A DNA stretch of 64,000 nucleotides from Pelagibius sp965227505 (GCF_965227505.1 NZ_OZ245757.1:5270001-5334000), one strand, 5' to 3'; counted from the first letter of the stretch, positions 42,911-52,222 are shown. A program made the numbers and translations. Notes: generated by a model not told the origin, from the sequence alone.

Positions 42911-43936
42911 GTGGCGCGGATAACAATCCAAGACGTGGCCCGGGAGGCGGGCGTCAGCGTCGCGACCGTCGACCGTGTTCTCAACCGCAGAAGCGGCGTC
43001 CGATCCGAAACCGTAAAGCGGGTTGAGGCGGCCGCCGACAAGCTCGCCTACCAGCCCGACCGGCTGGCGGCGCGGCTGGCGCGGGCGCGCGACTACCGCT
43101 TCTGCTTCATCCTGCCGACCGGCACCAACACCTTCATGCAGACCCTCCAGGGCGAGGTGGAGCGGACGGCCGAGCGCTTGACGGCCGAGCGGGTGCGGAT
43201 CGCCGTGCGCATGGTCGACGTCTTCGACGGCCTGGCCCTGGCGGAGGAACTGGAGGCGCTCGGCGACGACTTCGACGGCGTCGCCGTCGTGGCCCTGGAC
43301 CATCCCGCGGTGCGCGAGGCGATCAACGGCCTTTCGGATGCGGGCGTCAAGGTGGTCACCCTGGTTTCCGACGCGCCGGGCGCCAAGCGGGTGCACTACG
43401 TCGGCATCGACAACACCGCAGCCGGCCGCACAGCGGCCATGCTGCTGGGCCGCTTCGTCGGTCCGCGGCAGGGCAAGGTCGGCCTGATCGCCGGATCGCT
43501 TGCCTTGCGCGACCACGTGGAGCGCCAGTTCGGCTTCGAACAGATCATGGCCCGCGAGTTTCCGGATCTTGAGGTGCTCCCGGTGCGTGAAGGTCGCGAC
43601 GACTTCGAGAAGGTGGAAGCCGTGACCACTGCGCTGCTGGAAGAGACCCCCGATCTGGTGGGCATCTACAACGTGGGCGCCGGCAACCGGGGGATCGTCG
43701 CGGCTCTGGAGGCGACCGGTCGCCTGGGGGAGGTGGTCTTCATCGCCCACGACCTGACGCCTTTCACCCGCAAGCAGCTCGTGCGCGGCGCCATCGATGC
43801 CGTGGTCAATCAGGACCCGGGGCACGAAGCGCGGAGCGCCGCGCGGGTGCTGCTGTCGGCCTGCGAAGGAACGCCCATCGTGGCCGATCAGGAGCGTATC
43901 CGCATCGATGTGTTCCTGCGCGACAACATTCCATAA
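42911..43936 (+). CDS. LacI-family transcriptional regulator
   Basis: A 341-aa regulator starting at a GTG preceded by AGGGAGGAAG. The headpiece ITIQDVAREAGVSVATVDRVLNRRSG starts at residue 4; the LacI recognition helix here reads VDRVLN instead of VSRVLN. The effector domain matches periplasmic sugar-binding proteins (YHVGIDNTAAGRTAAMLLG-like segment near 158; HDLTPFTRKQLVRGAIDAVV near 285). It is the first gene of the sugar block and probably controls it. Confidence 0.92.
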   Translation: MARITIQDVAREAGVSVATVDRVLNRRSGVRSETVKRVEAAADKLAYQPDRLAARLARARDYRFCFILPTGTNTFMQTLQGEVERTAERLTAERVRIAVRMVDVFDGLALAEELEALGDDFDGVAVVALDHPAVREAINGLSDAGVKVVTLVSDAPGAKRVHYVGIDNTAAGRTAAMLLGRFVGPRQGKVGLIAGSLALRDHVERQFGFEQIMAREFPDLEVLPVREGRDDFEKVEAVTTALLEETPDLVGIYNVGAGNRGIVAALEATGRLGEVVFIAHDLTPFTRKQLVRGAIDAVVNQDPGHEARSAARVLLSACEGTPIVADQERIRIDVFLRDNIP

Positions 43937-44006
43937 GGCCGGACCACCCCGCCTCCGATCCCGGACCAGCGGAGCGGAACACCGGCGCAAAAAGAGGAGA
44001 TGCCTG

Positions 44007-45062
44007 ATGAAGACGATCAAGGGCCCGGCGATCTTTCTGGCCCAGTTCGCCGGTGACGAGGCCCCCTTCAATTCCCTGGAGTCTATTGCCGGCTGGGCCT
44101 CGGCGCTCGGCTACAAGGGCGTGCAGATGCCGAGCTGGGACGGGCGCCTCTTCGATCTCAAGAAGGCCTCCGAAAGCAAGGACTACTGCGACGAGGTGAA
44201 GGGCGTTCTCGCCAGTCACGGCCTGGAGCTGACGGAGCTTTCCACGCATCTTCAGGGCCAGCTGGTGGCGGTGCATCCGGCCTATGACGATGCTTTCGAC
44301 GGTTTCGCCGCACCTGAGGTGCGCGGCAATCCCCAAGCGCGCCAGGAATGGGCCGTCGACCAGCTCATGCGCGCCGCCAAGGCCTCCGCCAACCTGGGGC
44401 TGACCGCCCATGTCACCTTCTCCGGGGCGCTGGCCTGGCCCTACATCTATCCCTGGCCGCAGCGTCCGCCCGGGCTTGTCGAGACCGCCTTCGACGAGCT
44501 GGCCAAACGCTGGCGGCCGATCATGGATGCCTTCGATGCCGCCGGCTGCGACCTCTGCTACGAGATTCACCCGGGCGAGGACCTGCACGACGGCATCACT
44601 TTCGAGATGTTCCTGGAGCGGCTCGGCAACCACCCGCGATGCAACATGCTCTACGACCCCAGCCACTACGTGCTGCAGGCGCTGGATTACCTGGAGCACA
44701 TCGACATCTACCACGACCGCATCAAGATCTTTCACGTGAAGGATGCGGAGCTGAACCCGACCGGGCGCCAGGGCGTCTATGGTGGTTACCAGTCCTGGGT
44801 GAACCGGGCCGGGCGCTTCCGCTCCCTCGGCGACGGCCAGGTCGATTTCGTCGGCATCTTCTCCAAGCTGACGGGCTACGGCTACGACGGCTGGGCGGTG
44901 CTGGAGTGGGAGTGCTGCCTGAAGCATCCGGAGGACGGTGCGCGCGAGGGCGCCACCTTCATCCGCGATCACATCATCCGCGTCACCGAGAAGGCTTTCG
45001 ACGACTTCGCCGACGCCGGCAGCGACGACGACGCCAACCGGCGCATGCTCGGCATCGCGTAA
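44007..45062 (+). CDS. Sugar phosphate isomerase/epimerase family protein (TIM barrel)
   Basis: A 351-aa xylose-isomerase-like TIM barrel. FNSLESIAGWASALGYKGVQMP, CDLCYEIHPGEDLHDG (with the metal-binding Glu), MLYDPSHYVLQ (Asp, His), IKIFHVKDAELN (His, Asp) and YDGWAVLEWECCLK (Glu) supply the usual metal and catalytic residues. It is longer than typical hydroxypyruvate isomerases because of a C-terminal extension. The ATG at 44007 has GAGGAG upstream. It lies with a Gfo/Idh/MocA gene, the common pair in inositol- and rare-sugar-degrading operons. Confidence 0.9.
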   Translation: MKTIKGPAIFLAQFAGDEAPFNSLESIAGWASALGYKGVQMPSWDGRLFDLKKASESKDYCDEVKGVLASHGLELTELSTHLQGQLVAVHPAYDDAFDGFAAPEVRGNPQARQEWAVDQLMRAAKASANLGLTAHVTFSGALAWPYIYPWPQRPPGLVETAFDELAKRWRPIMDAFDAAGCDLCYEIHPGEDLHDGITFEMFLERLGNHPRCNMLYDPSHYVLQALDYLEHIDIYHDRIKIFHVKDAELNPTGRQGVYGGYQSWVNRAGRFRSLGDGQVDFVGIFSKLTGYGYDGWAVLEWECCLKHPEDGAREGATFIRDHIIRVTEKAFDDFADAGSDDDANRRMLGIA

Positions 45063-45074
45063 GGGGGAGAGAAC

Positions 45075-46247
45075 ATGGCAATCGAAGGGCGCGGCGATGC
45101 GCGCAGCGGCGGGCGGATCCGCCTGGGCATGGTCGGCGGCGGGCAGGGGGCCTTCATCGGCGCCGTGCATCGCCTCTGCGCGCGGATGGACGATCACTAC
45201 GATCTGGTGGCCGGGGCGCTCTCCTCGCAGAAGAAGCGTGCCGTTGCTTCGGCACTGGAGCTGGGCATCGCCAGCGACCGCGCCTACGGGTCCTATGAGG
45301 AGATGGCGGTCAAGGAGTCCAAGCGGCCGGACGGTGTCGAGGCGGTGGCCATCGTCACGCCCAACCACATGCATGCGCCGGTGGCTAAGGCCTTCCTGAA
45401 GGCCGGCATCCACGTGATCTGCGATAAGCCGCTGACCACCACGGTGAAGCAGGCCAAGGACCTCGTGGCGTTGACGAAGAAGAGCAAGCGTATCTTCGCC
45501 GTCACCTACAACTACTCGGGCTATCCCATGATCCGCCAGGCCCGCGCCATGGTGGCGGCAGGGGAGCTGGGAACCCTCCGGGTGGTGCAGGCTGAGTACC
45601 CGCAGGACTGGCTGACCGAACGCCTGGAGGCCGAGGGTCACAAGCAGGCCAAGTGGCGCACCGACCCCAAGCAGTCGGGCGCCGGCGGCTGCATCGGCGA
45701 CATCGGCACCCATGCCTATCACCTGGCCGGCTTTGTCTCCGGACTGAAGATCGACTCGCTCTGTGCCGATCTCTCCACCTTCGTGAAGGGCCGCAAGGTC
45801 GACGACAATGCCGCCATCCTGCTGCGCTACAAGGGCGGGGCCCGGGGCATGCTCTGGGCCAGCCAGGTGGCGCCGGGGAACGAGAACGCCCTCAGGCTGC
45901 GCGTCTACGGCGACAAGGGCGGGCTGGAGTGGAGCCAGGAAAGCCCCAACGAGCTTTGGCACGCGCCCTACGGCGCGCCACGCCGTCTGCTGACCCGCGC
46001 CGGCAACGGGGCCGATGCGGCGGCCGGACGGGTGACCCGCGTGCCGCCCGGCCATCCCGAGGGCTACCTGGAGGGCTTTGCCAATGTTTACAGCGAGGTC
46101 GCCGCGGCGCTCTATGCCGCGCGCAGCGGCGGCAAACCCGATCCGGAGGTCATCTTTCCGACCGTGGCCGACGGCCTGGAGGGTGTCGCCTTTGTCGAGG
46201 CGGCGGTGAAGTCCAGCGCGAAAGGCTCGGTCTGGGTGAAGCCTTGA
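45075..46247 (+). CDS. Gfo/Idh/MocA-family oxidoreductase
   Basis: A 390-aa NAD(P)-dependent sugar or polyol dehydrogenase. The Rossmann motif RLGMVGGGQGAFIGAVH is near residue 16, the conserved CDKPLTTT (replacing EKP) near 117 and the YNYSGYPMIRQARAMVAAGELG helix near 143; GCIGDIGTHAYHLAGFV carries the catalytic Asp/His pair. It follows the isomerase by 12 bp and is likely to act on the same substrate. Confidence 0.93.
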   Translation: MAIEGRGDARSGGRIRLGMVGGGQGAFIGAVHRLCARMDDHYDLVAGALSSQKKRAVASALELGIASDRAYGSYEEMAVKESKRPDGVEAVAIVTPNHMHAPVAKAFLKAGIHVICDKPLTTTVKQAKDLVALTKKSKRIFAVTYNYSGYPMIRQARAMVAAGELGTLRVVQAEYPQDWLTERLEAEGHKQAKWRTDPKQSGAGGCIGDIGTHAYHLAGFVSGLKIDSLCADLSTFVKGRKVDDNAAILLRYKGGARGMLWASQVAPGNENALRLRVYGDKGGLEWSQESPNELWHAPYGAPRRLLTRAGNGADAAAGRVTRVPPGHPEGYLEGFANVYSEVAAALYAARSGGKPDPEVIFPTVADGLEGVAFVEAAVKSSAKGSVWVKP

Positions 46248-46291
46248 CTATGGTCGCGCTCATCCGGGCGCGCGCAGAAAGACCTTGCGAT

Positions 46292-46317
46292 GTTTAGTGA
46301 AGTGGGATTTACTAAAC
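46292..46317. promoter_or_regulatory. Inverted repeat in the promoter region of the sugar ABC operon
   Basis: GTTTAGT (46292-46298) and ACTAAAC (46311-46317), spaced by 12 bases, sit in an AT-rich patch within the 246-bp gap before the binding-protein gene. It is a plausible operator, perhaps for the LacI protein at 42911. Confidence 0.5.
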
Positions 46318-46493
46318 CAAATTAATAAACAACGACCGGAGACGACAAGGTCTCCGGCAGGGAGGAGAAGAGCCACGCCAGCCTTCTCAGACGACAACAA
46401 AAACGACGGAATTCAGTGCGCCCGCGTGGTGCCTGAATGGCGCGGCGGCGGGTTTGCCGGACTGCGCGCCCCAAACCCTAGGGAGGAATAACG

Positions 46494-47825
46494 ATGAAGA
46501 AGGTTCTTGCTTTGGCGACCGCGGTCTCAGCCGCCGCGCTTGCTTTTGCCGGGCCGGCGGATGAGGCAAAGGCGCAGTCTGGCGATTTGACGCTGTGCTG
46601 GGCGGCCTGGGATCCGGCGAATGCGCTTGTGGAGCTGTCCAAGGACTTCACCGCGCAATCGGGCATCGGCATGAAGTTCGAGTTCGTGCCCTGGCCCAAC
46701 TTCGCCGACCGCATGCTCAACGAGTTGAACTCGGGCGGCAAGCTCTGCGACCTGCTGATCGGCGACAGCCAGTGGATCGGCGGCGGAGCGGAAAACGGCC
46801 ACTACGTGAAGCTGAACGATTTCTTCGATGAAGCCGGCATTTCGATGGACGACTTCGCGCCGGCGACCGTCTATGCCTATTCCACCTGGCCCAAAGGCTC
46901 GCCCAACTACTACGCTCTGCCGGCCATGGGGGACGCCAATGCCTGGTTCTACCGGAAGGACTGGTTCTCCCGGCCCGACCTGCAGGCGGCTTTCAAGGAG
47001 AAGTACGGCCGCGATCTGGCGCCGCCCACCACCCAGATGGAACTGAAGGACCTTGCCGAGTTCTTCCAGGGCCGCGAGATCGACGGCCAGAAGCGCTACG
47101 GCGCGGCGATCTTCACCGAGCGTGGCTCGGAGGGCATCACCATGGGCGCCACCGGCGCGCTCTACGCCTGGGGCTTCAAGTACGAAAACACGCCCGGCAG
47201 CTACGACATGGAAGGTGCCGTCAATTCCGCCGACGCGGTTGCGGCGTTGGAGTTCTACAAGGACCTCTACGAGTGCTGCACGCCGCCGGGTTACACCGAC
47301 AGCTACATGCAGGAGAGCCTCGACGCCTTCAAGTCCGGCCAGGTGGCCATGGCGATGAACTGGTTCGCGTTCTTCCCCGGCCTTCACAAGGACGAAAAGG
47401 TCGGCGGTGACAACATCGGCTTCTTCGTCAATCCGGGCCAGAAGATCGAGGCCTCGACCCTCGGCGGGCAGGGGATCTCCGTCGTCTCCTATTCCGACAA
47501 GAAGGAGCAGGCGCTGGAGTACATCAAGTGGTTCGCCCAGCCCGACGTCCAGAAGAAGTGGTGGTCGCTGGGCGGCTATTCCTGCCACGTGGCGGTGCTG
47601 AACGACCCGTCCTTCAAGCAGAGCCAGCCCTTTGCGGCGGACTTCCTGCTGGCGATGGACGGTGTCCAGGACTTCTGGCAGGAGCCGACCTATGCCGAGT
47701 TGCTGCTCGCGATGCAGAAGCGCCTGCATGACTACGTTGTTGCCGACCAGGGCACGGCCCAGGAAGCCCTCGACAAGCTGATCGAGGACTGGACCGAAAC
47801 CTTCGAGGACGAAGGCAAGCTCTAG
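46494..47825 (+). CDS. Sugar/polyol ABC substrate-binding protein (family 1)
   Basis: A 443-aa extracellular solute-binding protein of the MalE/UgpB fold. A signal peptide ends near ADEAKAQSG, then LTLCWAAWDPANALVELSKDF. The first-lobe block DLLIGDSQWIGGGAENGHYVKLNDF and the hinge YALPAMGDANAWFYRKDWF are typical, and paired Cys residues in the 250-270 region may form a disulfide. Ribosome site AGGGAGGAAT. It leads the five-gene ABC set. Confidence 0.93.
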   Translation: MKKVLALATAVSAAALAFAGPADEAKAQSGDLTLCWAAWDPANALVELSKDFTAQSGIGMKFEFVPWPNFADRMLNELNSGGKLCDLLIGDSQWIGGGAENGHYVKLNDFFDEAGISMDDFAPATVYAYSTWPKGSPNYYALPAMGDANAWFYRKDWFSRPDLQAAFKEKYGRDLAPPTTQMELKDLAEFFQGREIDGQKRYGAAIFTERGSEGITMGATGALYAWGFKYENTPGSYDMEGAVNSADAVAALEFYKDLYECCTPPGYTDSYMQESLDAFKSGQVAMAMNWFAFFPGLHKDEKVGGDNIGFFVNPGQKIEASTLGGQGISVVSYSDKKEQALEYIKWFAQPDVQKKWWSLGGYSCHVAVLNDPSFKQSQPFAADFLLAMDGVQDFWQEPTYAELLLAMQKRLHDYVVADQGTAQEALDKLIEDWTETFEDEGKL

Positions 47826-47845
47826 GCGTATCGATCGGGGAACTT

Positions 47846-47878
47846 CCGTCCTCGGCGCCCCCACGGCGCCGGGGACGG
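47846..47878. other. Intercistronic stem-loop after the sugar-binding-protein gene
   Basis: A 14-bp stem (CCGTCCTCGGCGCC at 47846-47859 with GGCGCCGGGGACGG at 47865-47878, one T-G pair) with a 5-base loop is very stable. A second stem, CCGGCC at 47897-47902 with GGCCGG at 47910-47915, follows. No T-run is present. Confidence 0.65.
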
Positions 47879-47946
47879 GGCTCCGGACCCTCTCATCCGG
47901 CCGGCATCTGGCCGGTACCTGGGCCCGCATTTGGAACGACGCTCCC

Positions 47947-48909
47947 ATGGATGACAGCTCGACGGCTCAGCGCATTGCCAAGTCCGCCGCCGCGGCGACG
48001 CCGCCGGCAATGGCCCGGCAGATCCGCGGCCTTTCGGACCGCGCGATCGCCTGGCTGTTCGTCACCCCGACCATCATCCTGCTGCTGGCGATCAACATCT
48101 TTCCGCTGGTCTGGACGGTCTACCTCTCCTTCACCAACTACAGGGCCAACCGCCTCAATCGCGAGGTCGAGTGGATCGGGCTCAGGAACTATGAGCGGGT
48201 TCTGACAGACACCGACATCTGGCACACCCTGCAGGTCACCGCCCATTTCGTCGGCTGGACCATGTTCTTCCAGGTGATCATCGGCTTCGGGCTGGCCTGG
48301 CTCATCAACAAGCAGTTCCGCGGTCACTCTTTCTGGACCACACTGATCCTGCTGCCGATGATGCTGTCGCCGGCGGTGGTCGGGAACTTCTGGACGTTCC
48401 TCTATCAGCCGCAGATCGGCCTGTTCAATTACATCGTCGCCTTCTTCGCCGGGATCGAGCCCTCCTCGTTCCAGATGATCGGCGACGTGAACCTCGCACC
48501 CTGGGCCATTGTCATCGTCGATACCTGGATGTGGACCCCCTACGTGATGCTGATCTGCCTGGCGGGCCTGCGGTCGATTCCCGACTATATCTACGAGGCT
48601 GCGGAGGTGGACCGTGCCTCGAAGTGGCGCCAGTTCTGGTCGATCACCGTGCCCATGGTGCTGCCCTTCCTGATGCTGGCGGTGCTGTTCCGGGTGATCG
48701 AGAACTTCAAGATGTTCGACCTGGTGGTCGAACTGACCTCCGGTGGTCCCGGCTCGGTGACGGAACTCGCCTCCATCAATCTGAAGCGCGAGGCCTTCGA
48801 GAAGTGGCGCACCGGCTACTCTTCGGCTTTTGCGATCATCCTTTTCGTCACGGTCTTCGGCGTCGCCAACATCTACGTCAAGGCCCTCAACAAGGTGAAG
48901 CAGCGATGA
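47947..48909 (+). CDS. Sugar ABC permease (UgpA/MalF-like)
   Basis: Inner-membrane permease of 320 aa with six spans, starting with IAWLFVTPTIILLLAINIFPLVWTVYLSFTNY. The EAA contact loop is YIYEAAEVDRASKWRQFWSITVP near residue 217. The last 4 bp overlap the next permease start. Confidence 0.93.
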   Translation: MDDSSTAQRIAKSAAAATPPAMARQIRGLSDRAIAWLFVTPTIILLLAINIFPLVWTVYLSFTNYRANRLNREVEWIGLRNYERVLTDTDIWHTLQVTAHFVGWTMFFQVIIGFGLAWLINKQFRGHSFWTTLILLPMMLSPAVVGNFWTFLYQPQIGLFNYIVAFFAGIEPSSFQMIGDVNLAPWAIVIVDTWMWTPYVMLICLAGLRSIPDYIYEAAEVDRASKWRQFWSITVPMVLPFLMLAVLFRVIENFKMFDLVVELTSGGPGSVTELASINLKREAFEKWRTGYSSAFAIILFVTVFGVANIYVKALNKVKQR

Positions 48910-49856
48910 GTGCCGCCAGCGCACATTCCGTCGTGGAGTCGAAGCCCTGGACGCGGCATCTGGCCGGCGGCGTGGTGATCCTCTACGCCCTGATCACCAT
49001 CCTGCCGCTGGTCTGGATCCTGATGACCAGCTTCAAGACGCCGCCGGACTCGATTTCCTATCCGCCGAAGGTGATCTTCGAACCTTCGCTGGAAGGCTAT
49101 GTGAACCTTTTCACCACGCGCACCCGGCAGACGCCCGAGTACATGGCCTCGCTGCCGCCGCCGGAGAACTGGGTGGAGCGGCTGGTGCGCGACCGCAACA
49201 TGGTGATTGCCGGCCCTTCGAAGTTCGGCGAGCGGTTCCTGAACTCGGTCATCATCGGCTTCGGCTCCACGTTCCTCTCGGTCTTCCTCGGCACCCTGGC
49301 AGCCTATGCCTTCTCCCGCTTCAAGGTGCCGCTGAAGGATGACCTCATGTTCTTCATCCTCAGTACGCGGATGATGCCGCCCATTGCGGTGGCGATCCCG
49401 ATCTTCCTGATGTACCGGACGCTCGGGCTCTCCGACACGCATCTGGGCATGATCCTGCTCTACACGGCTGTCAACGTGTCGCTGGCGGTCTGGCTGCTGA
49501 AGGGCTTCATCGACGAGATTCCGCGCGAGTATGAGGAAGCGGCCCTGATCGACGGCTACACGCGCCTGCAGGCCTTTATCAAGGTCGTACTGCCACAGGC
49601 GGCGACCGGCATTGCCGCCACGGCGATCTTCTGCCTCATCTTTGCCTGGAACGAGTATGCCTTTGCGCTGCTGCTGACCTCCGGCACCGCCCAGACGGCA
49701 CCGCCCTTCATTCCGACGATCATCGGGGAGGGCGGGCTCGACTGGCCGGCGGTCGCGGCGGGCGCGACCCTCTTCCTCATTCCTATCGTCGTCTTCACCA
49801 TCGTGCTCAGGAAACACCTGCTGCGCGGCATCACCTTCGGAGCGGTCAGGAAATGA
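48906..49856 (+). CDS. Sugar ABC permease (UgpE/MalG-like)
   Basis: Inner-membrane permease of 316 aa. The EAA loop reads YEEAALIDGYTRLQAFIKVVLPQA, and AYAFSRFKVPLKDDLMFFILSTRMMPPIAVAIP is typical of MalG-like subunits. The start at 48906 (overlap with the upstream stop) is taken rather than the longer open frame. A long cytoplasmic N-terminal loop with MASLPPPENWVERL near residue 78 is unusual but seen in polyol transporters. Confidence 0.93.
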   Translation: MSAASAHSVVESKPWTRHLAGGVVILYALITILPLVWILMTSFKTPPDSISYPPKVIFEPSLEGYVNLFTTRTRQTPEYMASLPPPENWVERLVRDRNMVIAGPSKFGERFLNSVIIGFGSTFLSVFLGTLAAYAFSRFKVPLKDDLMFFILSTRMMPPIAVAIPIFLMYRTLGLSDTHLGMILLYTAVNVSLAVWLLKGFIDEIPREYEEAALIDGYTRLQAFIKVVLPQAATGIAATAIFCLIFAWNEYAFALLLTSGTAQTAPPFIPTIIGEGGLDWPAVAAGATLFLIPIVVFTIVLRKHLLRGITFGAVRK

Positions 49857-50080
49857 GCGTGCATGAGAGAGACAAGGCGCGCGACAGCGAGAGCCAGAGC
49901 CTGCTCACCCGCTTCCTGCAGTTGCGCCGTGGGCCCTGGGAAAACCTGGCGACCGTCATCATCGCGGTCGGCACCTTCATGCTGATGCAGCCCTTCTACC
50001 TCGAGCTTTTCACCTATTCCTTCGTCACCATTCTGACCGGCACGGTGATGTTCATCATCGTCAGCCACTTCAAGGAGTAG
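49853..50080 (+). CDS. Small two-span membrane protein of the sugar ABC operon
   Basis: A 75-aa protein with a charged N-terminus of about 30 residues and two hydrophobic segments (NLATVIIAVGTFMLMQPFYLEL and FVTILTGTVMFIIV). No recognised domain; the extra small membrane gene between permeases and ATPases recalls glycerol-type (GlpSTPQUV) operons, where an accessory small protein is present. It overlaps the preceding permease by 4 bp, supporting translation. Confidence 0.85.
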   Translation: MSVHERDKARDSESQSLLTRFLQLRRGPWENLATVIIAVGTFMLMQPFYLELFTYSFVTILTGTVMFIIVSHFKE

Positions 50081-50090
50081 CGAGAGCGCT

Positions 50091-51200
50091 ATGGCCGAGA
50101 TCCGGGTGGAAAGCCTGCGCAAGACCTTCGACGACTTCGTCGCGGTCGCCGACTCCTCCTTCACCATCGATGACGGAGACTTCTTCGTCATGCTGGGGCC
50201 CTCGGGCTGCGGCAAGACCACGACCCTGCGCATGATCGCCGGGCTCGAGCTGCCAACCTCCGGCGTCATCCGGCTGGACCGGGAGGACGTGACCTTCAAC
50301 CGCGCCTCGGAGCGCGACATCGCCTTTGTGTTCCAGCTCTTTGCCCTCTATCCGCACATGAACGTGCGCCAGAACATCGCCTTTCCGTTGAAGTGCATCG
50401 GCCGGCCGCGCAGCGAGATCCGCGAGCGCGTGGAGGAGACCGCGCGGCTTCTGCGCATCGACCATCTGCTGAACAAGTCGGTCTCCGGCCTGGCCGGCGG
50501 CGACCGGCAGCGGGTGGCGCTGGGCCGGGCCATCGTGCGGCGGCCGAAGGCCTTCCTGATGGATGAGCCGCTCGGCACCCTGGATGCCGAGTTCCGCGAC
50601 CTGATGTGCGAGGAACTGCGCTCCCTGCACGACCGCATTGACGCGACCACGGTCTATGTCACCCACGATCAGCTCGAGGCGATGTCCATGGCCGACAAGA
50701 TCGCGGTCATGAACCTTGGCTATATCGAGCAGTTCGGTGCACCGCAGGAGATCTACGACCGCCCCGCCAGCATGTTCGTCGCAGACTTCATCGGATCGCC
50801 GCCGATGAACTTCCTGGCCTTCGGGGGTGCTCTGGAGAAAGGCGCGACGAGCGTAGCGGTAAACGGCGCGCAGGTGGCCGTGCCGGCGCTGCGCCAGGAT
50901 CACGGGGAAGCGGAGTTCGCATTGGGCGTACGGCCGGAGCACATCCGCTTCGACGATTCTGCAGCCCTGCGCGGCAAGGTCTTCGAGACCGAATACCTCG
51001 GCACCAACCAGATCGTCACGCTGGAAACGGCCCACGGAACGGTCAAGGCGCGCCTGCGTGCCGATACCCGCGTCAGCGCCGGCGAGACGGTGGGGCTGAC
51101 CTTTCTCACCGAGCGGCTGTCGCTCTTCGAGACCGAAAGCGGACGGGCACTGCGGACGGCGCTGCACGACGCTGCGCCCGGGGGAGTGGCCCATGGCTGA
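50091..51200 (+). CDS. Sugar ABC ATPase 1 (UgpC/MsmK-like, atypical signature)
   Basis: ATPase of 369 aa with Walker A GPSGCGKTT near residue 38, Walker B AFLMDEPLGTLDAE and a C-terminal TOBE/MalK-type domain (EFALGVRPEHIRFDD). Its ABC signature is LAGGD at residues 134-138 (50490-50504), lacking the usual Ser and Gln of LSGGQ. With the second, canonical ATPase next to it, this suggests an asymmetric pair. The end overlaps the second ATPase start by 8 bp. Confidence 0.93.
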   Translation: MAEIRVESLRKTFDDFVAVADSSFTIDDGDFFVMLGPSGCGKTTTLRMIAGLELPTSGVIRLDREDVTFNRASERDIAFVFQLFALYPHMNVRQNIAFPLKCIGRPRSEIRERVEETARLLRIDHLLNKSVSGLAGGDRQRVALGRAIVRRPKAFLMDEPLGTLDAEFRDLMCEELRSLHDRIDATTVYVTHDQLEAMSMADKIAVMNLGYIEQFGAPQEIYDRPASMFVADFIGSPPMNFLAFGGALEKGATSVAVNGAQVAVPALRQDHGEAEFALGVRPEHIRFDDSAALRGKVFETEYLGTNQIVTLETAHGTVKARLRADTRVSAGETVGLTFLTERLSLFETESGRALRTALHDAAPGGVAHG

Positions 51201-52209
51201 GGTCCAACTGCAGGGCGTCACCAAGCGCTTCGGAGATCTTGTCGCCATCGAAGGGATGGATCTGACCGTTGCCGACGGCGAATTCGTGGTGCTGTTGGGC
51301 CCGACCGGCGCCGGCAAGACCACGACCCTCCGGCTCGTGGCCGGCCTGGAGAAGGCGGACGAGGGCAGCATCCACATCGGCGGGCAGGACGTCACCGGGG
51401 CACCGCCGACTGTGCGCGACGTCAGCTTCGTCTTCCAACAGTACTCGCTCTATCCGCATCTGAGCGTCTACGACAATCTCGCCTTTCCGCTGCGCTCGCC
51501 GGCCCGCCGGGTGCCGGAGGAGCAGATCCGCCGGCGGGTCACGGAAATCGCCGAGATGCTCCGGATTCCCGACAAGCTCGCCAACAAGGCGACCCAGCTT
51601 TCCGGCGGCGAGATGCAGCGTGTCGCCATCGGCCGGGCCCTGGTGCGCGCACCGCAGATCTACCTGATGGACGAGCCCCTGTCCTCGCTGGACGCCAAGC
51701 TGCGCGCCGACATGCGCGTCGAGCTCAAGCGCATCCAGAAGGAACTGGGCGCGACCCTGCTCTATGTGACCCACGACCAGATCGAGGCCATGACCATGGC
51801 CAACCGCATCGGCGTTATCGATCACGGGCGGCTTATCCAGGTCGGCGCGCCGAGGACGATTTACGAAGACCCGGACAACGTTTATGTCGCGACGCGTCTG
51901 GGACAACCGGCGATCAATCTGATTCCGCGCGATCTGCTCCCGGCCGGCAGCCTGCCGGCGACGGCGGCTACCATCGGCGCGCGCACGGAGCACATCCGCA
52001 TTCGCAAGGCCGACAACGGCAACGCCCAGGGCCGGGTGCAGTGGATCGAGCACCTGGGGGACCAGAACCACCTGCACGTCACGGTGGGCGAACGCAAGAT
52101 CACCACCCTGGTGGAACCGGACTCGCCGCTGGAGGTGGATGACCAGGTGACCCTGGAACTGGTCAACCCGCTTTGCTTTGACAGCGCCGGCGCGCGTGTG
52201 AGGGCATGA
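51193..52209 (+). CDS. Sugar ABC ATPase 2 (UgpC/MsmK-like)
   Basis: ATPase of 338 aa with Walker A GPTGAGKTT, signature LSGGEMQRVAIGRAL and Walker B IYLMDEPLSSLDAKLR, all canonical, and a TOBE domain near the C-terminus (GARTEHIRIRKADNG). Shares the operon with ATPase 1; two ATPases in one importer is also known from the glycerol GlpST system. Ends 14 bp before dhaL. Confidence 0.93.
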   Translation: MAEVQLQGVTKRFGDLVAIEGMDLTVADGEFVVLLGPTGAGKTTTLRLVAGLEKADEGSIHIGGQDVTGAPPTVRDVSFVFQQYSLYPHLSVYDNLAFPLRSPARRVPEEQIRRRVTEIAEMLRIPDKLANKATQLSGGEMQRVAIGRALVRAPQIYLMDEPLSSLDAKLRADMRVELKRIQKELGATLLYVTHDQIEAMTMANRIGVIDHGRLIQVGAPRTIYEDPDNVYVATRLGQPAINLIPRDLLPAGSLPATAATIGARTEHIRIRKADNGNAQGRVQWIEHLGDQNHLHVTVGERKITTLVEPDSPLEVDDQVTLELVNPLCFDSAGARVRA

Positions 52210-52222
52210 GAGTGAGGACAAC

